From contig QAOA01001976.1 in the NCBI GenBank assembly GCA_003255065.1, positions 39,089 through 103,088 on the forward strand: a stretch of DNA of 64,000 bases, written 5' to 3'. The notes beneath the pieces were generated by a model. The model saw only the letters and a list, made by a program, of their open reading frames with translations. It made no database searches and was not told where the DNA came from. Below, one piece after another: positions 1-13,450 of the stretch (position 1 is the first letter of the stretch; every line of letters begins with the position of its first letter). Origin of the DNA: Cercis canadensis. Lineage: Eukaryota > Streptophyta > Magnoliopsida > Fabales > Fabaceae. The position numbers and the translations under genes are program-made.

Positions 1-1569
1 ATCTTTTAACCAATTGTATTTTGTGTGCGTTTGTATGTATGACTAGCAACACTTTTATCAAAACTAATTAGATTGGTAAATTAGATAAGGAGAAGACACA
101 TAAAAGAGGAAACTAAAAACAAACATCACAGTATAATTTTTTCTAAAAAAATATATAAGAAAAAAGTGAAATAACACCTTTGTAGAAAAAACCATAAAGG
201 CACATTCAAGAAAGTTCAAGAACATGGTAGCTTGGAGTGGTTTACCTCCATAATGGACATGTTGATGTTTTCATTGTATTTGAAGCTAAACTTGTTATTT
301 CACCAAAATGAACAAAAAAAGAAGATAAACTTGCTATTGCCCAACATTTGAAAGTGAAAGAGTTGTCGTCTACAGTTTGAAGCAAGCAAGGAAGGTTGTA
401 GCATACAACGTGGAAACACAACAGCATTAGTTTCCATCAATTAATTATTTCCTCATACTGAAGGACATGACACGATATGTCAACATTTGTTTGCATGCTG
501 AAATCTCCACCGTACAGAGAATCTGGCATGTGAAGCCATTTGGTATTTTCCAGATGTTATGTAATCACTGCCTTTCTTAGCTTAAAGTGGGAAACACCTA
601 ACTTCAACCGAATGAGGAAATTATAGACAGAGAAAGCATAAAACTGAGTTTGGTGTTTGATATATGTTGGTATTCTTTTATACTAGTATTTAATTAAATA
701 TATATTTTAGCATTTTAAATGTTTATATGTGAAATATTAATATTATAGAAACATAGGATATGTAAGATGTTGAGAATTTTTGTATTTTAGGTATTTTATG
801 TATTTTACTTGATTTTAATTGTCATATCAACCTTAGGATTTTGAATTTGTCAATTTGAAANTTTGAATTTGTTAGTTTGAAACTATAATATTTCAAATAA
901 TGTGAAAATAATGAATATGTATTATTGATCCCTAATTTGTGAGTTGTAACTTGTATATATGGAACTCCCATGTTCTTTTGCTTAAAAGTATATATGTTTT
1001 GATTATTTAATAGAGATGATGATATTAGTTATATAGTCTTACTAGTCTATAGGAATTTTATTTCTAAAACTCTAGATTATTACTCAGTTAGTAAAGGACT
1101 ATGGGTTTTAAACTTTTATTTTGATGAATAACAATAATATATATTTTTATAATATTTTAATGAATTTATTTTCTACGTGTTTAATAAAAATAATTATGGG
1201 AAAACCATAAAGTCCAAACTAAACCAACCCAATCTTATTTATATATATTTGGGTCGATTCTCTCATAATTTTTGGTTTGCTTTGATCTCAATTTTTTTGG
1301 AAGCAACCAAGCTCTTAGAATAATATATAGTATTGCCACATAAAAAGGGTTTCATTTAATAAAAAAGAATTTGATTTTCGTGTTAATGCTCACATACAAA
1401 ACATCTTGTAAAAATTTCAAGCTAGAGGATTAAAATTAACTAAGGATACAAAGTTGATGAAGATGAACAGGCAAATTCTTTCATCATTAGGAAAATAAAT
1501 AATTAATTAATTATTTAAAAAATAATAAATTATATTATTGTATGCTGTTGAAACAACTGGTAAAAAAAT

Positions 1570-1793
1570 GAGTAAAATATATTTTTCGTCTTTAAATTAT
1601 TTTTCAAATGTCACTTTAGTTATTGATTTATTTTTTGTGTCATTTTAATCTTCAAATAATTATATTATCCATCAAATTAGTCATATGTAGCATAAAAAAT
1701 AATCAGTTAAATAATTGATTTAACTGACAAAGTGATTATTTGAGGAGTAGTGACATTTGAGAATAATTCATTGATGAAAAATATATTTAACTC
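1570..1793. mobile_element. MITE, gagtaaaata family, copy 1
   Basis: The left end (gagtaaaatatatttttcgtc) and the reverse complement of the right end (gagttaaatatatttttcatc) are near-identical terminal inverted repeats. The inside is a decayed palindrome with paired blocks such as cactttagt/actaaagtg-like motifs. A-rich flanks resemble a target duplication but are too simple to be sure. A relative at 16115-16372 has an exact 9-bp duplication, which suggests a Mutator-like origin. Confidence 0.7.
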
Positions 1794-2754
1794 TAAAAAA
1801 AATCAAATAACAATGATAAAAATAATATCTAGCAATAATTTGTGAAGACAATTATAGATATGATAGAAACCCAACACTTAAATAAGTGAATATTTCACGA
1901 TCTGATTATAGGCTAGATATCCCACACTTATAACCATATTTCACCATCTGATTGCGAGGGTAGCAAGTCATGTACTCTCACATCATTCAAATTCCATTAG
2001 AAGTCGCAATCATAAATGGCAAGAATTCTATAGATCTTCATTATTAGGAATGAACTAGAAATTTGTGGGAGATCTTTATACTCACATGTATTAAAAAAAG
2101 AAAAAAATAATTCTATAAAGTTAGGAGTTATATATAGGTATTAGTCATGGTCCATCGTCTAATATATGAAATTCCATGTGCTTAACCTCCCAAGAAAGAA
2201 AAAAGAAAGGGGGAAATTTGGCTTAGAATGTATATATATATGAAGACATAAAATTAAAACTTTTCATTCATGCAATGATGTGCCAAAACATGCAAGGTGT
2301 TTTTCAACTTCGCATCTGTTAGGAGACTAGCAAGTCATGTGATTATCACATTGCTTAACTCTAATTATGGAGATAAATATTCAATTAGAGAAATAAATGA
2401 AAATGAATTGCTATTTTCAAAATTTCTAAAATATACTATCAAAAAGAAAAAAAAAATTGTCAATTGATTCAAATGGTATAAAATCCCTTAATTAAAATTA
2501 TGGTTTTCAAGAAGCTTTGAGATTTTTGTTCCCCCACGAGATACTTCAAAAGAAAGTACAAACTTGAGGCTTGGAAATTCAAGGCATGACACTGCCACCA
2601 AAGCAACAGTATTAGCTGGTGAGAAACGTGAGATTGAATCTCACTTACCATATATGTTTTTATTAGAGACTACACAATTCCTTTTCATAATCTCATTTCA
2701 TTTCATTCAAATTTGAATAAGAGATTCTCATAATAAAATGTATAGTATTCAACC

Positions 2755-2900
2755 ATCGAGTATGACTCAGTTGATAAATTAAATTTTATGTGAGAGGCGA
2801 ATTCTAAAGTAATATCAGGAGTTTAACTCCATTAAAAATACTAATAATCAAGATATGTTGAAGCTCAAGCAAATATTAATCTTACATCAAATGTATAGGA
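2755..2900 (+). mobile_element. SINE-like segment, copy 1
   Basis: This segment aligns with 31408-31570 over more than 100 bases, sharing a ctcagttg(g/a)taaatta core, a cgaatcttaaagtaat-like block and an agg(a/t)(a/g)tttaa block. The core looks like a tRNA-derived A box, as in plant SINEs. The B box is degenerate and I see no clear tail, so the SINE assignment is an inference; the relatedness of the two copies is seen directly. Confidence 0.4.
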
Positions 2901-3091
2901 AACATCTAATGAGAAATTGAAAAAACCTAATACTCGACTATTAAAATGTTTCAAGAAAAGTTACTAAACATAATTTTAAATAAATATTATAATCAAGAGT
3001 TATAGCTTATTTCTTTTCAAAATCTTACTCGACTTGTACCTAATACTAATAAAATTTTAATATGATACCTCAAAAGTGCACAACGTTAGAC

Positions 3092-3382
3092 ACATTACTC
3101 ATAAATGAATGAGAAACATATGGAACGAAAAGCAAACGTATGTGTGTGGACTAGAAGAAAAGCGGTGGGCCACACCAACAATTTGAGAAATTGTGAAATT
3201 CGTGCCATACCGTCCAAAATGAAAAGGCTCCTTTTGACCATTCAACCAAGATTTTAAATAAAATAACACTACTCATAAATGGGTGACAAATATGTGGAGC
3301 GAAAAGCAAATGTATGTGTGTGTCGAATAGAAGAAAAGCGGTGGGCCACACCAACCAATTTGAGAAATTGTCACATTCATGC
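3092..3382. repeat. Local tandem duplication (two diverged copies)
   Basis: Two diverged copies lie side by side, about 3092-3258 and 3267-3382. Both contain the block agaaaagcggtgggccacac and the block tttgagaaattgt. The first continues without interruption through attcgtgcc. The second is broken at the same point by the element at 3383-4642 and resumes after it. The first copy therefore acts as a diverged empty-site reference for the insertion. Confidence 0.8.
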
Positions 3383-4642
3383 CAAGGAACAAAATGTCGT
3401 GTCGTTTCGGACGAAACACACGAAATTTTTCGGTTTCAAATGATAACGACACGAAACATGGTTCCAATTCCGAAAATCAACTGTTTCCATCGAAATAGAA
3501 GAGATTCGGTGCATTTCGGAGGAAATGAAGAAATTTCGGTGCATTTCAGAGCGAATCAGAAATCAAGGGATAGAGGCCAGAGGAAGGGAGGGAAGGAGAG
3601 AGAGATAGATTGCGGAATGCAGAGGAAGAAGGAGACAGAGATCACAACGGAAGAGAAAGAAAGAGATCACAGGGGAGGAGAGAAAAAAAAATCGAAGAGG
3701 AAGAGAGAGAAACATGTAGCAGTGGAAGACTGAGGAAGATTCCCACCACATTCACTGGCACGACCTCGCCGTTGGGTTGGAAATAGCTCATCATTCCCAA
3801 TTTGGTGCCCATAACTCCAACTCCGGCCTCCATGCTCATAACCACCATGCTGCTCTTAGGCCTTCTTCCTCCTCCCCTACTCACTGAGAAGAGCTTTGAA
3901 TGGTGCTGTTGCTCCAATTTCAGAAATGGGTTCTTGATTTTGCATAGTGGAACTATGAACGAACACTTGGTGTGCAAGGTAGAAGCGGCATTGTGATGGG
4001 AAAGTGGTGGAGGAGACAAAGTTGAAGTTGCAGAATAAGAACAAGAAAGTAAAGAAGAAATTGAGAAAATTGACATGATTTTTGTCTCTGTGATTTTGCC
4101 CAAAAAATTCAGAGGGTGAGCATCGCTTTGCTACTAACTCAACCGCAGCGATAGAAGAAGAAAAATGAAGCCAAGAAGCTATGCACTATGCAGGCTGGAA
4201 GAGAGATAGTCGTTTTTGGTAGCCAAAATGAGTGTGTTTCGGGCAAAAATAGTTATTTAATATTACATTATCTAATTTTATCATATTATTATATTAAAAT
4301 TTTTTTAAATTTTTAAAATTATTACTTAAAAATATTTGAAACTTAAAGTATAATATGTACTTTTCATTAAGTTTTATGTTTCTCAAATATTTTTAAACAT
4401 TTTTAGACATTGATTATATTAATGTTATTTGGTTACAAATGTAATTATTCAATACTATATTATCTAATTTTATATATTTTTATCACTATTATTATGTTAG
4501 AATCTTTTAAAATTAAAAAAAGTTATTGCTTAAAATTATTTAAAACGTTTCTTAAAAAATCTTCCGTTTCCACGAAGTTTCCAAAACGTTTCCGTTTCCT
4601 GAGTGACCGAAACGGTACCTCGACACGACATTTAGTTCCTTG
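3383..4642. mobile_element. Non-autonomous TIR transposon carrying a host exon
   Basis: The element is 1260 bp. Its left end starts caaggaacaaaatgtcgtg and its right end, reverse complemented, starts caaggaactaaatgtcgtg; about 22 bp of terminal inverted repeat is clear, followed by degenerate cgtttcgg-type pairing. It is flanked by attcatgc (3375-3382) and attcgtgc (4643-4650), an 8-bp target duplication with one mismatch, extendable to 9 bp if the boundary shifts by one base. Eight bases and a short repeat suggest hAT; nine would suggest Mutator-like. No transposase frame is present. It carries the 5' exon of a plastid uL3 gene on the minus strand. Confidence 0.8.
3744..4076 (-). pseudogene. 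Captured 5' exon of plastid ribosomal protein L3 (uL3c)
   Basis: Read on the minus strand from the ATG at 4074-4076, an open frame of 111 codons begins with a serine-rich, chloroplast-transit-like leader (MSIFSISSLLSCSY). It then enters the uL3 N-terminal signature, with GVMGTKLGMMSYF at residues 87-99 and GEVVPVNVV at 103-111. In the family this strand precedes the conserved core of 50S subunit L3. Similarity stops at the second valine, where a first exon could plausibly end, and is followed by purine-rich element sequence (plus strand), so the rest of the gene is absent. About 100 bp beyond the ATG may be captured 5' UTR. It lies wholly inside the transposon at 3383-4642. It cannot encode a working ribosomal protein. 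The identification rests on motif recognition. Confidence 0.8.
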
Positions 4643-4803
4643 ATTCGTGCCGTAACTACCGGCCGTTACTCAATTTGTCATTTTTTATGTTTAGTCGAAA
4701 ATTAAAAATCTCCATTTTGACCATTCAATCAAGATTTAATTGCCTACTAATTTAGATTACATAGCTACCCTAATTTATCATTTCTTTTTTTTAGATAATT
4801 AAT

Positions 4804-5012
4804 AGAGATTTTTTAAATATTTTTGGTATTTATGTAATATGACATATTACATAAAAATAAATAATATATAAATAACATGTGTATAAATTAATTATTTTTA
4901 AGTTTGTTTAAAAAATAAAATAAATTATATTTTATATTTATGAAATATAAAATTATATATATTTATCATATTAATATAATATGACATATTCATATAATAT
5001 TATAGAATTCTA
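4804..5012. mobile_element. MITE, tttatgtaatatgacata family, copy 1
   Basis: This 209-bp AT-rich element is flanked by exact 9-bp duplications ataattaat (4795-4803 and 5013-5021). It is clearly related to 42312-42523; both contain aacatgtgtataaatta and ttttaagtttgtttaaaaaa. The 9-bp duplications at both sites suggest a Mutator-like non-autonomous family. Confidence 0.8.
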
Positions 5013-6569
5013 ATAATTAATTTATTATTTCTTTAGCCATTAAAGAGTTGTAAGCTTGTTTTCTTAAAAAAAAAGAGTTGTTAGCCTGAAAAAATGAAAA
5101 ATTGCTGGTCTGAAGAAATCGAGCCTATTTAGCTCGGGCCAGATTGGCCCATTTTAAACGGACTGGCCCAATTTCTTGATCACTATTTTTTTATCCAACC
5201 CACTTGACTAACCACCCCAAAAAACGCCAATTTCATTCAATTTCCAATTGAAATCCTTAACACTAACACTAGTTAGCAGCGCACCTCTCCCTCCGGCACA
5301 GGCGCACAAGCCGCAGCAGAGCCACCGCCACCGGCCCACCTCTCTCTGTCGGCTTTCGCACACAGTCACACAGAGGTATGAATTCGCCCTCACTCTCTCT
5401 GTCGACTGTTTGGGTTAGTAGATGATTCATTTTAGTGAACTTCCAACAATATGAGGTGATCTGTCTGTTTGGCTGCAACTAACATTTAAGTGAAAACTGA
5501 AAATTCCCTCTTTGAACAATATGATCTCTCTCTCTCTCTCGCTCTCATTTTCTCTGATACATTGTTAGTTAGTGAAATCTGAACTGACAGTGAAAGACAT
5601 GTTGAAATATATAATAAAGCATGAATCATTATCTTCTCAGTTGCAGTTTCTTTGGAAGGAAAATAAATTTAAGCTCAGAGTTACAGATTCGGTTTCAATT
5701 AGAATGGATTAGGAACATAGTATATCTATCTTGTCTATAGCAAATAAGGAACATGGTAGTAGTACAATGGATTGCTCTGTTTTCAATTTTCATGGCCTGT
5801 GATTCTGTGAATTTATTTTCATGGACTTTATTTTCTCTGATTGCTCTGATTGTTGTACATGTGTGAGTATAATTAAAATTATTGTGCATTTGGAATGTGG
5901 CGGCCAACCGGTTGCAATAGCACTACCTTAAGTAGCTTAGCAATCACCTTTTAACTTTAGTCCCTTTCGTTTATTAGATGAACATTGGTAATAAACAAAA
6001 CAAAATAATAAAAAGATGCTAAAATATGCCGCTTGGCATCTTAACAAAACCCAAGCCATTTTGGAATATCCAATGATTCAGTGACCGTCTATTCCTGAAA
6101 CCTGCTTCACTCTCAGCGAGCATTTCCTTAACAAAACCCAAGCCATTGTAAATTGAATTGTTTTTTTTTTTGGCCTCAACCAATAGAAGGATAAAAATTG
6201 TTTCCTAATCGAAGTTAATGTCATTGTACTGAGGTAATTCATGAACAGGGTCAGAGAGAAGGTTTCATTTGTTTTTCTCCCTTGCTGTAAATGGAATGAA
6301 ACATTGTAAAGTTTACATTTACGGGCTAAAGCGCTGTTGTACTGTTTAATTCTGATTGTAATAAGAGAAACAATCCTTAATCTCCATGAATACTATTCTA
6401 TGTGTCTCTGGAAGTTTTATGTACATGGAAGCATCTTAGTGGGGAGCTCATGTCTAATTACATTGAACTGAATCCCTCTCTTATGTATTCAAGAGACCAT
6501 ATATTATATCTCATCAATATTGCATTAGTATATAAACTGCAAGTCTGTCTGCTAGTGCAGGTTGTAGAC

Positions 6570-8433
<1,864 letters not shown>

Positions 8434-8575
8434 TGCAAAATCATCAATACCCTTGTAGATACCGGTGTTTTGTTTTGTGTCTTGCTTCTGCTGGTTCCTG
8501 TGTGATTTCATTTTGTTAGGACCTGGGCTCTAACCTCTGCATTCCACCTTTATCTAAGAGGTTAAGTTTCATTTG

Positions 8576-9145
8576 TAATGAATGAGATATCTATGCTATT
8601 ATATATGACAAAGCCTTTTACTGACCAATATATTTGGCGTCTTGGTGTCTCTTCAGTGCCTCATCTTCAATGGTTCTTTTAACTGTGAGTAAGAATTTTA
8701 AGGACTATTTTGTTTTTTTTTGGGTGGAATTTTAAAGAGTATTTTATCTTTCACACACAAGTTTCAGGTTCTTCCCTTCTCTCTCTCTCATGTGAAGCTA
8801 TATTTTAAAATAGGTTTAATTGTAATTTTTGTCCTCTTATTTTAATAAATTAAACTTTNTAATGAATGAGATATCTATGCTATTATATATGACAAAACCT
8901 TTTACTGACCAATATATTTGGCGTCTTGGTGTCTCTTCAGTGCCTCATCTTCAATGGTTATTTTAACTGTGAGTAAGAATTTTAAGGACTATTTTGTTTC
9001 TTTTTGGGTGGAATTTTAAGGAGTATTTTATCTTTCACACACAAGTTTCAGGTTCTTCCCTTCTCTCTCTCTCTCTCATGTGAAGCTATATTTTAAAATA
9101 GGTTTAATTGTAATTTTTGTCCTCTTATTTTAATAAATTAAACTT
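8576..9145. repeat. Direct duplication abutting an N (about 283 bp)
   Basis: The sequence 8576-8858 restarts right after the N at 8859 with only a few differences. Both copies read aatgaatgagatatctatgc at the start. The first copy also includes the truncated left end of the MITE at 9101. This looks like two overlapping contig ends placed in tandem. Confidence 0.85.
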
Positions 9146-9639
9146 TTTAGTCTCTCTTGTTTAAAGAGAACAATTTAATCCATCTATATTCACAAAATGT
9201 GTAATTTTGGTCATTTTATCTTTAAATCAAAATTTGTTAAGTCTATTTCAAGGTATAAGTTCTCTGATTCATAATTATATCGTTCTGATTGAAGAGTTAT
9301 GTTTTGTGAACTTCTCCACAAAATTTTAGCTCAATTTAATGGTGAATGAATCTAAATTTAAAATTAGATGAAAACTTATAGTTTTAATATTTTAGGTTAA
9401 GTCTCACTGTTGGATTGAGCTGAAATTTTGTGAGGAGATTCACAATATGTAACTATTCAATTTGAGCAGTGAGATTGTGAATTAGAATACTTTACACCTT
9501 AAACTAAACTTGAGAAATGAGAAAAAATCAAAATTACACATTTTATGAATATAGATGGAGTAAATTGTTTCCTTTTAAATAAGAGGAACTAAAAAGTTTA
9601 AGTTGTTAAATATAAGAAGACCAAAATTACAATTAAGCC
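9101..9639. mobile_element. Foldback MITE with 9-bp target duplication
   Basis: The element is 539 bp with long terminal inverted repeats: the left end ggtttaattgtaatttttgt pairs with the reverse complement of the right end, ggcttaattgtaattttggt, and similarity runs for about 100 bases or more. It is flanked by exact copies of tttaaaata (9092-9100 and 9640-9648). GG/CC termini, long arms and a 9-bp duplication fit a Mutator-like foldback element. Confidence 0.85.
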
Positions 9640-9649
9640 TTTAAAATAA

Positions 9650-11570
9650 TATCAAGAGGCTTATAAGCACTTTTTAGGAGGCTAGTGAATATCTATGAGG
9701 TTCACTAAGTAATGAATTGTGATTCTATTTTATCCTTTATTTCATTGGAATAAATAATCATTTTTATGTCTGATAGCAAAAGAGAAGAGAATGATTATTC
9801 TATTCCGATCATCAAAAAACAGTAAAAGAAAACCACGAACAAAAACGAAAACTGTCCAAAACTATGGGCTTGTTTGAAAGTGTTTTGGTTTTTTTGTTTT
9901 TAAAAACTGTTTTTGAAAACTGTTTTTAAAAATTGTTCTGCAAAACAAAAGTATAAAAAAATCTGTTTGATAAACTGTTTTGAAAATAATTTTTAAAAAT
10001 TGAAAAATAGAAAACTTGCTTGGTAAAATTGTTTTAAAAACAAGTTTTGAAAACAAAAAAACAGAAAACTTGTTTGATACGAGAAACAAGCCTAAAGTTT
10101 TTTTTTTTTTATAAATTTTGATAATGACTAATTTTGTAAATAAATTATGGTAATGTTTTAATGAGAATATGTGAAGAATAAATAAGTAAAAATGAAAAAA
10201 ATTATTATAAAATTTAATATAATATTGATATGGCATTAATACATTTAAATATATTGTTCTAAAATAAATAACAACATCATTTATATTTGTTCATACTANG
10301 CCTTATCCATTGGGCCATGGAGTCTTTGGCTGTCTTTGGAGTTACAAGTTATTATATGATACAAAAGACATTGTAAATATTCCACAACAACCTGCTCAGC
10401 TATGCATCCTCTTTATAATTTACAAACTTAAATGAGGCTATGGTGTAGAGATATGCCATAATAAATGGTATTTGCTTTTATTTCAATCATATATTCTTCC
10501 TTAACCCAATTATCTTTATTTAAATACAATGAAATACACTAGTTCACAACTTCATATAGCGTAGAATGCTATTTAATGTATTACATCATATCCAATAAAG
10601 GAAGAGTTTAAATTTTATCTTAGTAAGTAATATTTTTTTTTTTGTTAGAGATAGAATATTTATATTATAATGTATATTTACAATTCCTATATGAAATAAT
10701 TGAACAGCTAATAATAGCACCAAAATAACACCAACAACCACCAAAACATACATATTAGGATCTGATCCCTAATCCTGAGAACTTCCACAATCTTGAAGAC
10801 TGGGTACATGACCACTTAATCTTAATAAGTAATTATCACTTTAATAATGTTACTTACACATGATAACATTTTCTCAATGAGATCTTTCTAAACTTAAGTA
10901 GCCATACTTAAACTTATTTATATTTGATTTACATTATACATACTATGTTTCTCATAAAGAAAAGAGAAGTGATGTTTATATAGTTATGTTTAAGGTGTAA
11001 AATATTTTTTAGCTACATGACAGGAATGAGATCTAAAAGTGTAAAAAATTTGAGCTATATAATAAAAAAAAATTGGTTTTTTAGTTAAACTTAAATATTG
11101 TCATGTATGCTACTAGCTGGTATATAAAAAAAATTGTCCATTCATATGTAAACAAATAATATTACTTTAACCAAACAACTTATAACTAAGTGATACTGAG
11201 ATCATTCTTAAGGCTTGTGAGTTCTTGATTCAAATTCAAAGTCGTAGCCAAAAGTTAAAAAAAAATAGAAATAATTTTATATATTCTCAAATAATTTTAA
11301 AATAGGTAGGAAAAGAAAAAGAGCTGGGAAACTTATACATAGATAGAGATTCCTTCTTCCTTTTTTTATTTTTTTTTTCTCTTTGCTTTTGTCATTAATC
11401 AGTAATTTTATTTACTTACATTTTAAGGAAAAGATGAAAGGGAAAAGAAAATTATATTATACATAGATCTAACGCCATTTGTCACCCATGCAAACAGAAA
11501 GAGACGAAAAAGGGTTCATGAAGCTTGACTGTATAGTCTTTCCAGCGATAAAATCTCAGGGAATCAAAAA
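9650..11570. other. Intergenic DNA between AK6 and the annexin cluster
   Basis: Apart from the MITE at 9867-10092 and the N at 10299, which has no flanking repeat, nothing recognisable is seen. Open frames here are short and lysine- or phenylalanine-rich from A/T runs. Confidence 0.5.
9867..10092. mobile_element. MITE with GGCTTGTTT termini
   Basis: The left end ggcttgtttgaaagtg and the right end gagaaacaagcc are complementary, and the inside is largely palindromic runs of ttttgaaaac and gttttaaaaac. The GGCTTGTTT start is typical of Tourist-like or hAT-like plant MITEs. The target duplication is not clear. Confidence 0.65.
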
Positions 11571-11809
11571 CAATGTATTCCTCCGTTTTTAAAGTTTTTC
11601 CTTTAATTGTTAATGATAAAGGGGGCTAATTAATTAGTGCACAAAATTAAATTACTCATTTAAAGTAACGTACAAACATGAGAATCGTGAGCAGGCGTTA
11701 ATTCCTATGGGACTATTGGCCTATAAGTAACAATCTCCATTACCATATTATATTCTGCATATACAGCTGAAACTGAGAGAGAAAGAAAGAGGTTTAGAGA
11801 GTAACAACA

Positions 11810-11882
11810 ATGGCTACCGTGGTGGTTCCAAACCAGACTTCTCCTGTTGAAGATGCTGAGTCTCTGCACAAGGCTTTCAAAG
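11810..11882 (+). other. Orphan annexin first exon (unit 1)
   Basis: This 73-bp exon has an intact 24-codon frame starting MATVVVPNQTSPVEDAESLH and ends with a gt donor in phase 1. That is the same length and phase as first exons of the RJ4-like annexin genes downstream. Roughly 230 bases upstream are conserved with the region before 16755. No annexin exon 2 appears before the second first exon at 13451. It is either an alternative promoter and first exon that could splice to 13745, or the remnant of a tandem annexin that lost its other exons. The sequence alone cannot decide. Confidence 0.7.
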
Positions 11883-13379
11883 GTACTTTATACACTTTTT
11901 TTTTATCTTCAATTTTCAGGTTTTGTGTGATTTTTTTGGTTAATTAATTGTGATTATGACTTGCTCCTGCATTTTATTAATTAGTTTTCCTGGTTCTGAA
12001 TCAGAGCCATTTTATTTTAATCTTTTCTTTTGGGGTTTTTTTTTTCTGGCTGTTTTTACACTTTTTGATCATTAAAAATTTGGGTTTTGAGACTCATGGT
12101 ACATCTTTAATTAAAGGGCTTGCAATTTGTATATGTACTTTGATATGACAGATAATTTCATCATCCAGATTCAAAAAAGAGACCTATGCATGCCAGAGAT
12201 ATAATCTATTTTTTCAAAAAAAATAAAATTATCCAATACCTTTGGACCTTCTTGAATTTCTTCCTCCCCCATTGCCTGCAACAACAATAAAAACAAAAAA
12301 AAAAGAAGGCTTTTTAGTTGGTGAACTTTTTTTAAAAAAAAAATTTAGTTATGATTCTGGATTTGAACACCGATTCAATATTATTCAATCACAAAACTGT
12401 TTTTTTTTTTTTTTTTNTTTTTTTTTTTATACAGTTGTCTCAGATTTTTCAATGTGACAAGAAAATTAATTTGTCAAAATAAACAGAGAAAAAGGGTTTT
12501 AAAAGGGGCATCCAGATATATGCTATATTCAGATTAGTTGAACTACCTCTATGACCTTCTTAATGTAACCTAACCAGCTTGGTGGTCTCTCACTTTAATA
12601 TGCCATGATATTTGCTAATATTGTTCTTTATTTTCTGAAATCCAAAAATAAATTAAACTTACTTCTTCATAAACAATTTTTTTTTTCATTTTCTCACTTA
12701 TAGCCATATGAAGCACATCCTTAGTTTGTTAGCTCTGTCAAAAGCAATTAAGAAAGGAAACAAAAAACTGCACACAGTTGTATAGGATTCTCCTATTCTT
12801 ATCCTCATATATAAAACCAAGTCATTGTGGGTTTGATGACAAGTTTTAGAAAAAAAGTAGACACATTTAATATGTTGAGGTAGCTGCTCCACTAACTTTT
12901 GGTCATCTTAGACTATTAGAGACCAAATTCAGTGGAATCTGTGCTATCATCTCTCTAATAGTATAGAGCCAAATCAAGCTAACTCCTAAAAGTGTGATTG
13001 ATTTGTGCGTGAGTTGGGTACCACTCAGATTTTGCCAATTTGGACAATTTTTAGATTAGGTTTCTCATTTAATAAATGATAAGTGTATTGGGTCAGTCTT
13101 CTAGAGTGAATTAGAAATGAAAAAAAAAACAAGACAAAATGTAATTAATCAGTATCCAAACAAACCTTGACACCCTCTGCGAGATTTCCAAGAAATGAGC
13201 TAGGTATTGACAATTACATTAAAGCCAAATAAAATACACCTTAGTACTTACAAATTACCAATAGAAATAATGCAGCTAGCTGTGGATTTCTGATGAAGTA
13301 AAGTCCCAAAAAAGATCCTTGTTTGGCATTATTCTAGACAAACACTGGACATACTGAAAGCACAGGCTATAGGTTATAT

Positions 13380-13388
13380 TATATATAG
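13380..13388 (+). promoter_or_regulatory. TATA box of RJ4-like annexin 1
   Basis: TATATATAG lies 63 bases before the annexin ATG at 13451 and is followed by gaagagctttgaag. The same arrangement occurs before the paralogue at 17922. The position fits a core promoter with a short leader. Confidence 0.55.
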
Positions 13389-13450
13389 AAGAGCTTTGAA
13401 GAAATATTTCATCATCATAATCAGAACCATAGTGGAAAAGGTATTCAACT

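Larger units (their letters stand above)
1..3091. other. AT-rich intergenic DNA
   Basis: No coding exon could be supported on either strand; open frames here are short and low in complexity. The stretch contains one MITE (1570-1793), one SINE-like segment (about 2755-2900) and a 21-bp direct repeat abutting the N at 861. The rest is AT-rich sequence in which I see nothing. Confidence 0.6.

Noticed and set aside
3314-3733. 139-codon plus-strand frame rich in K, R and E
   Set aside because: It lies inside the transposon, antisense to the uL3c fragment's flank, in a purine-rich repeat. Composition explains the open frame.
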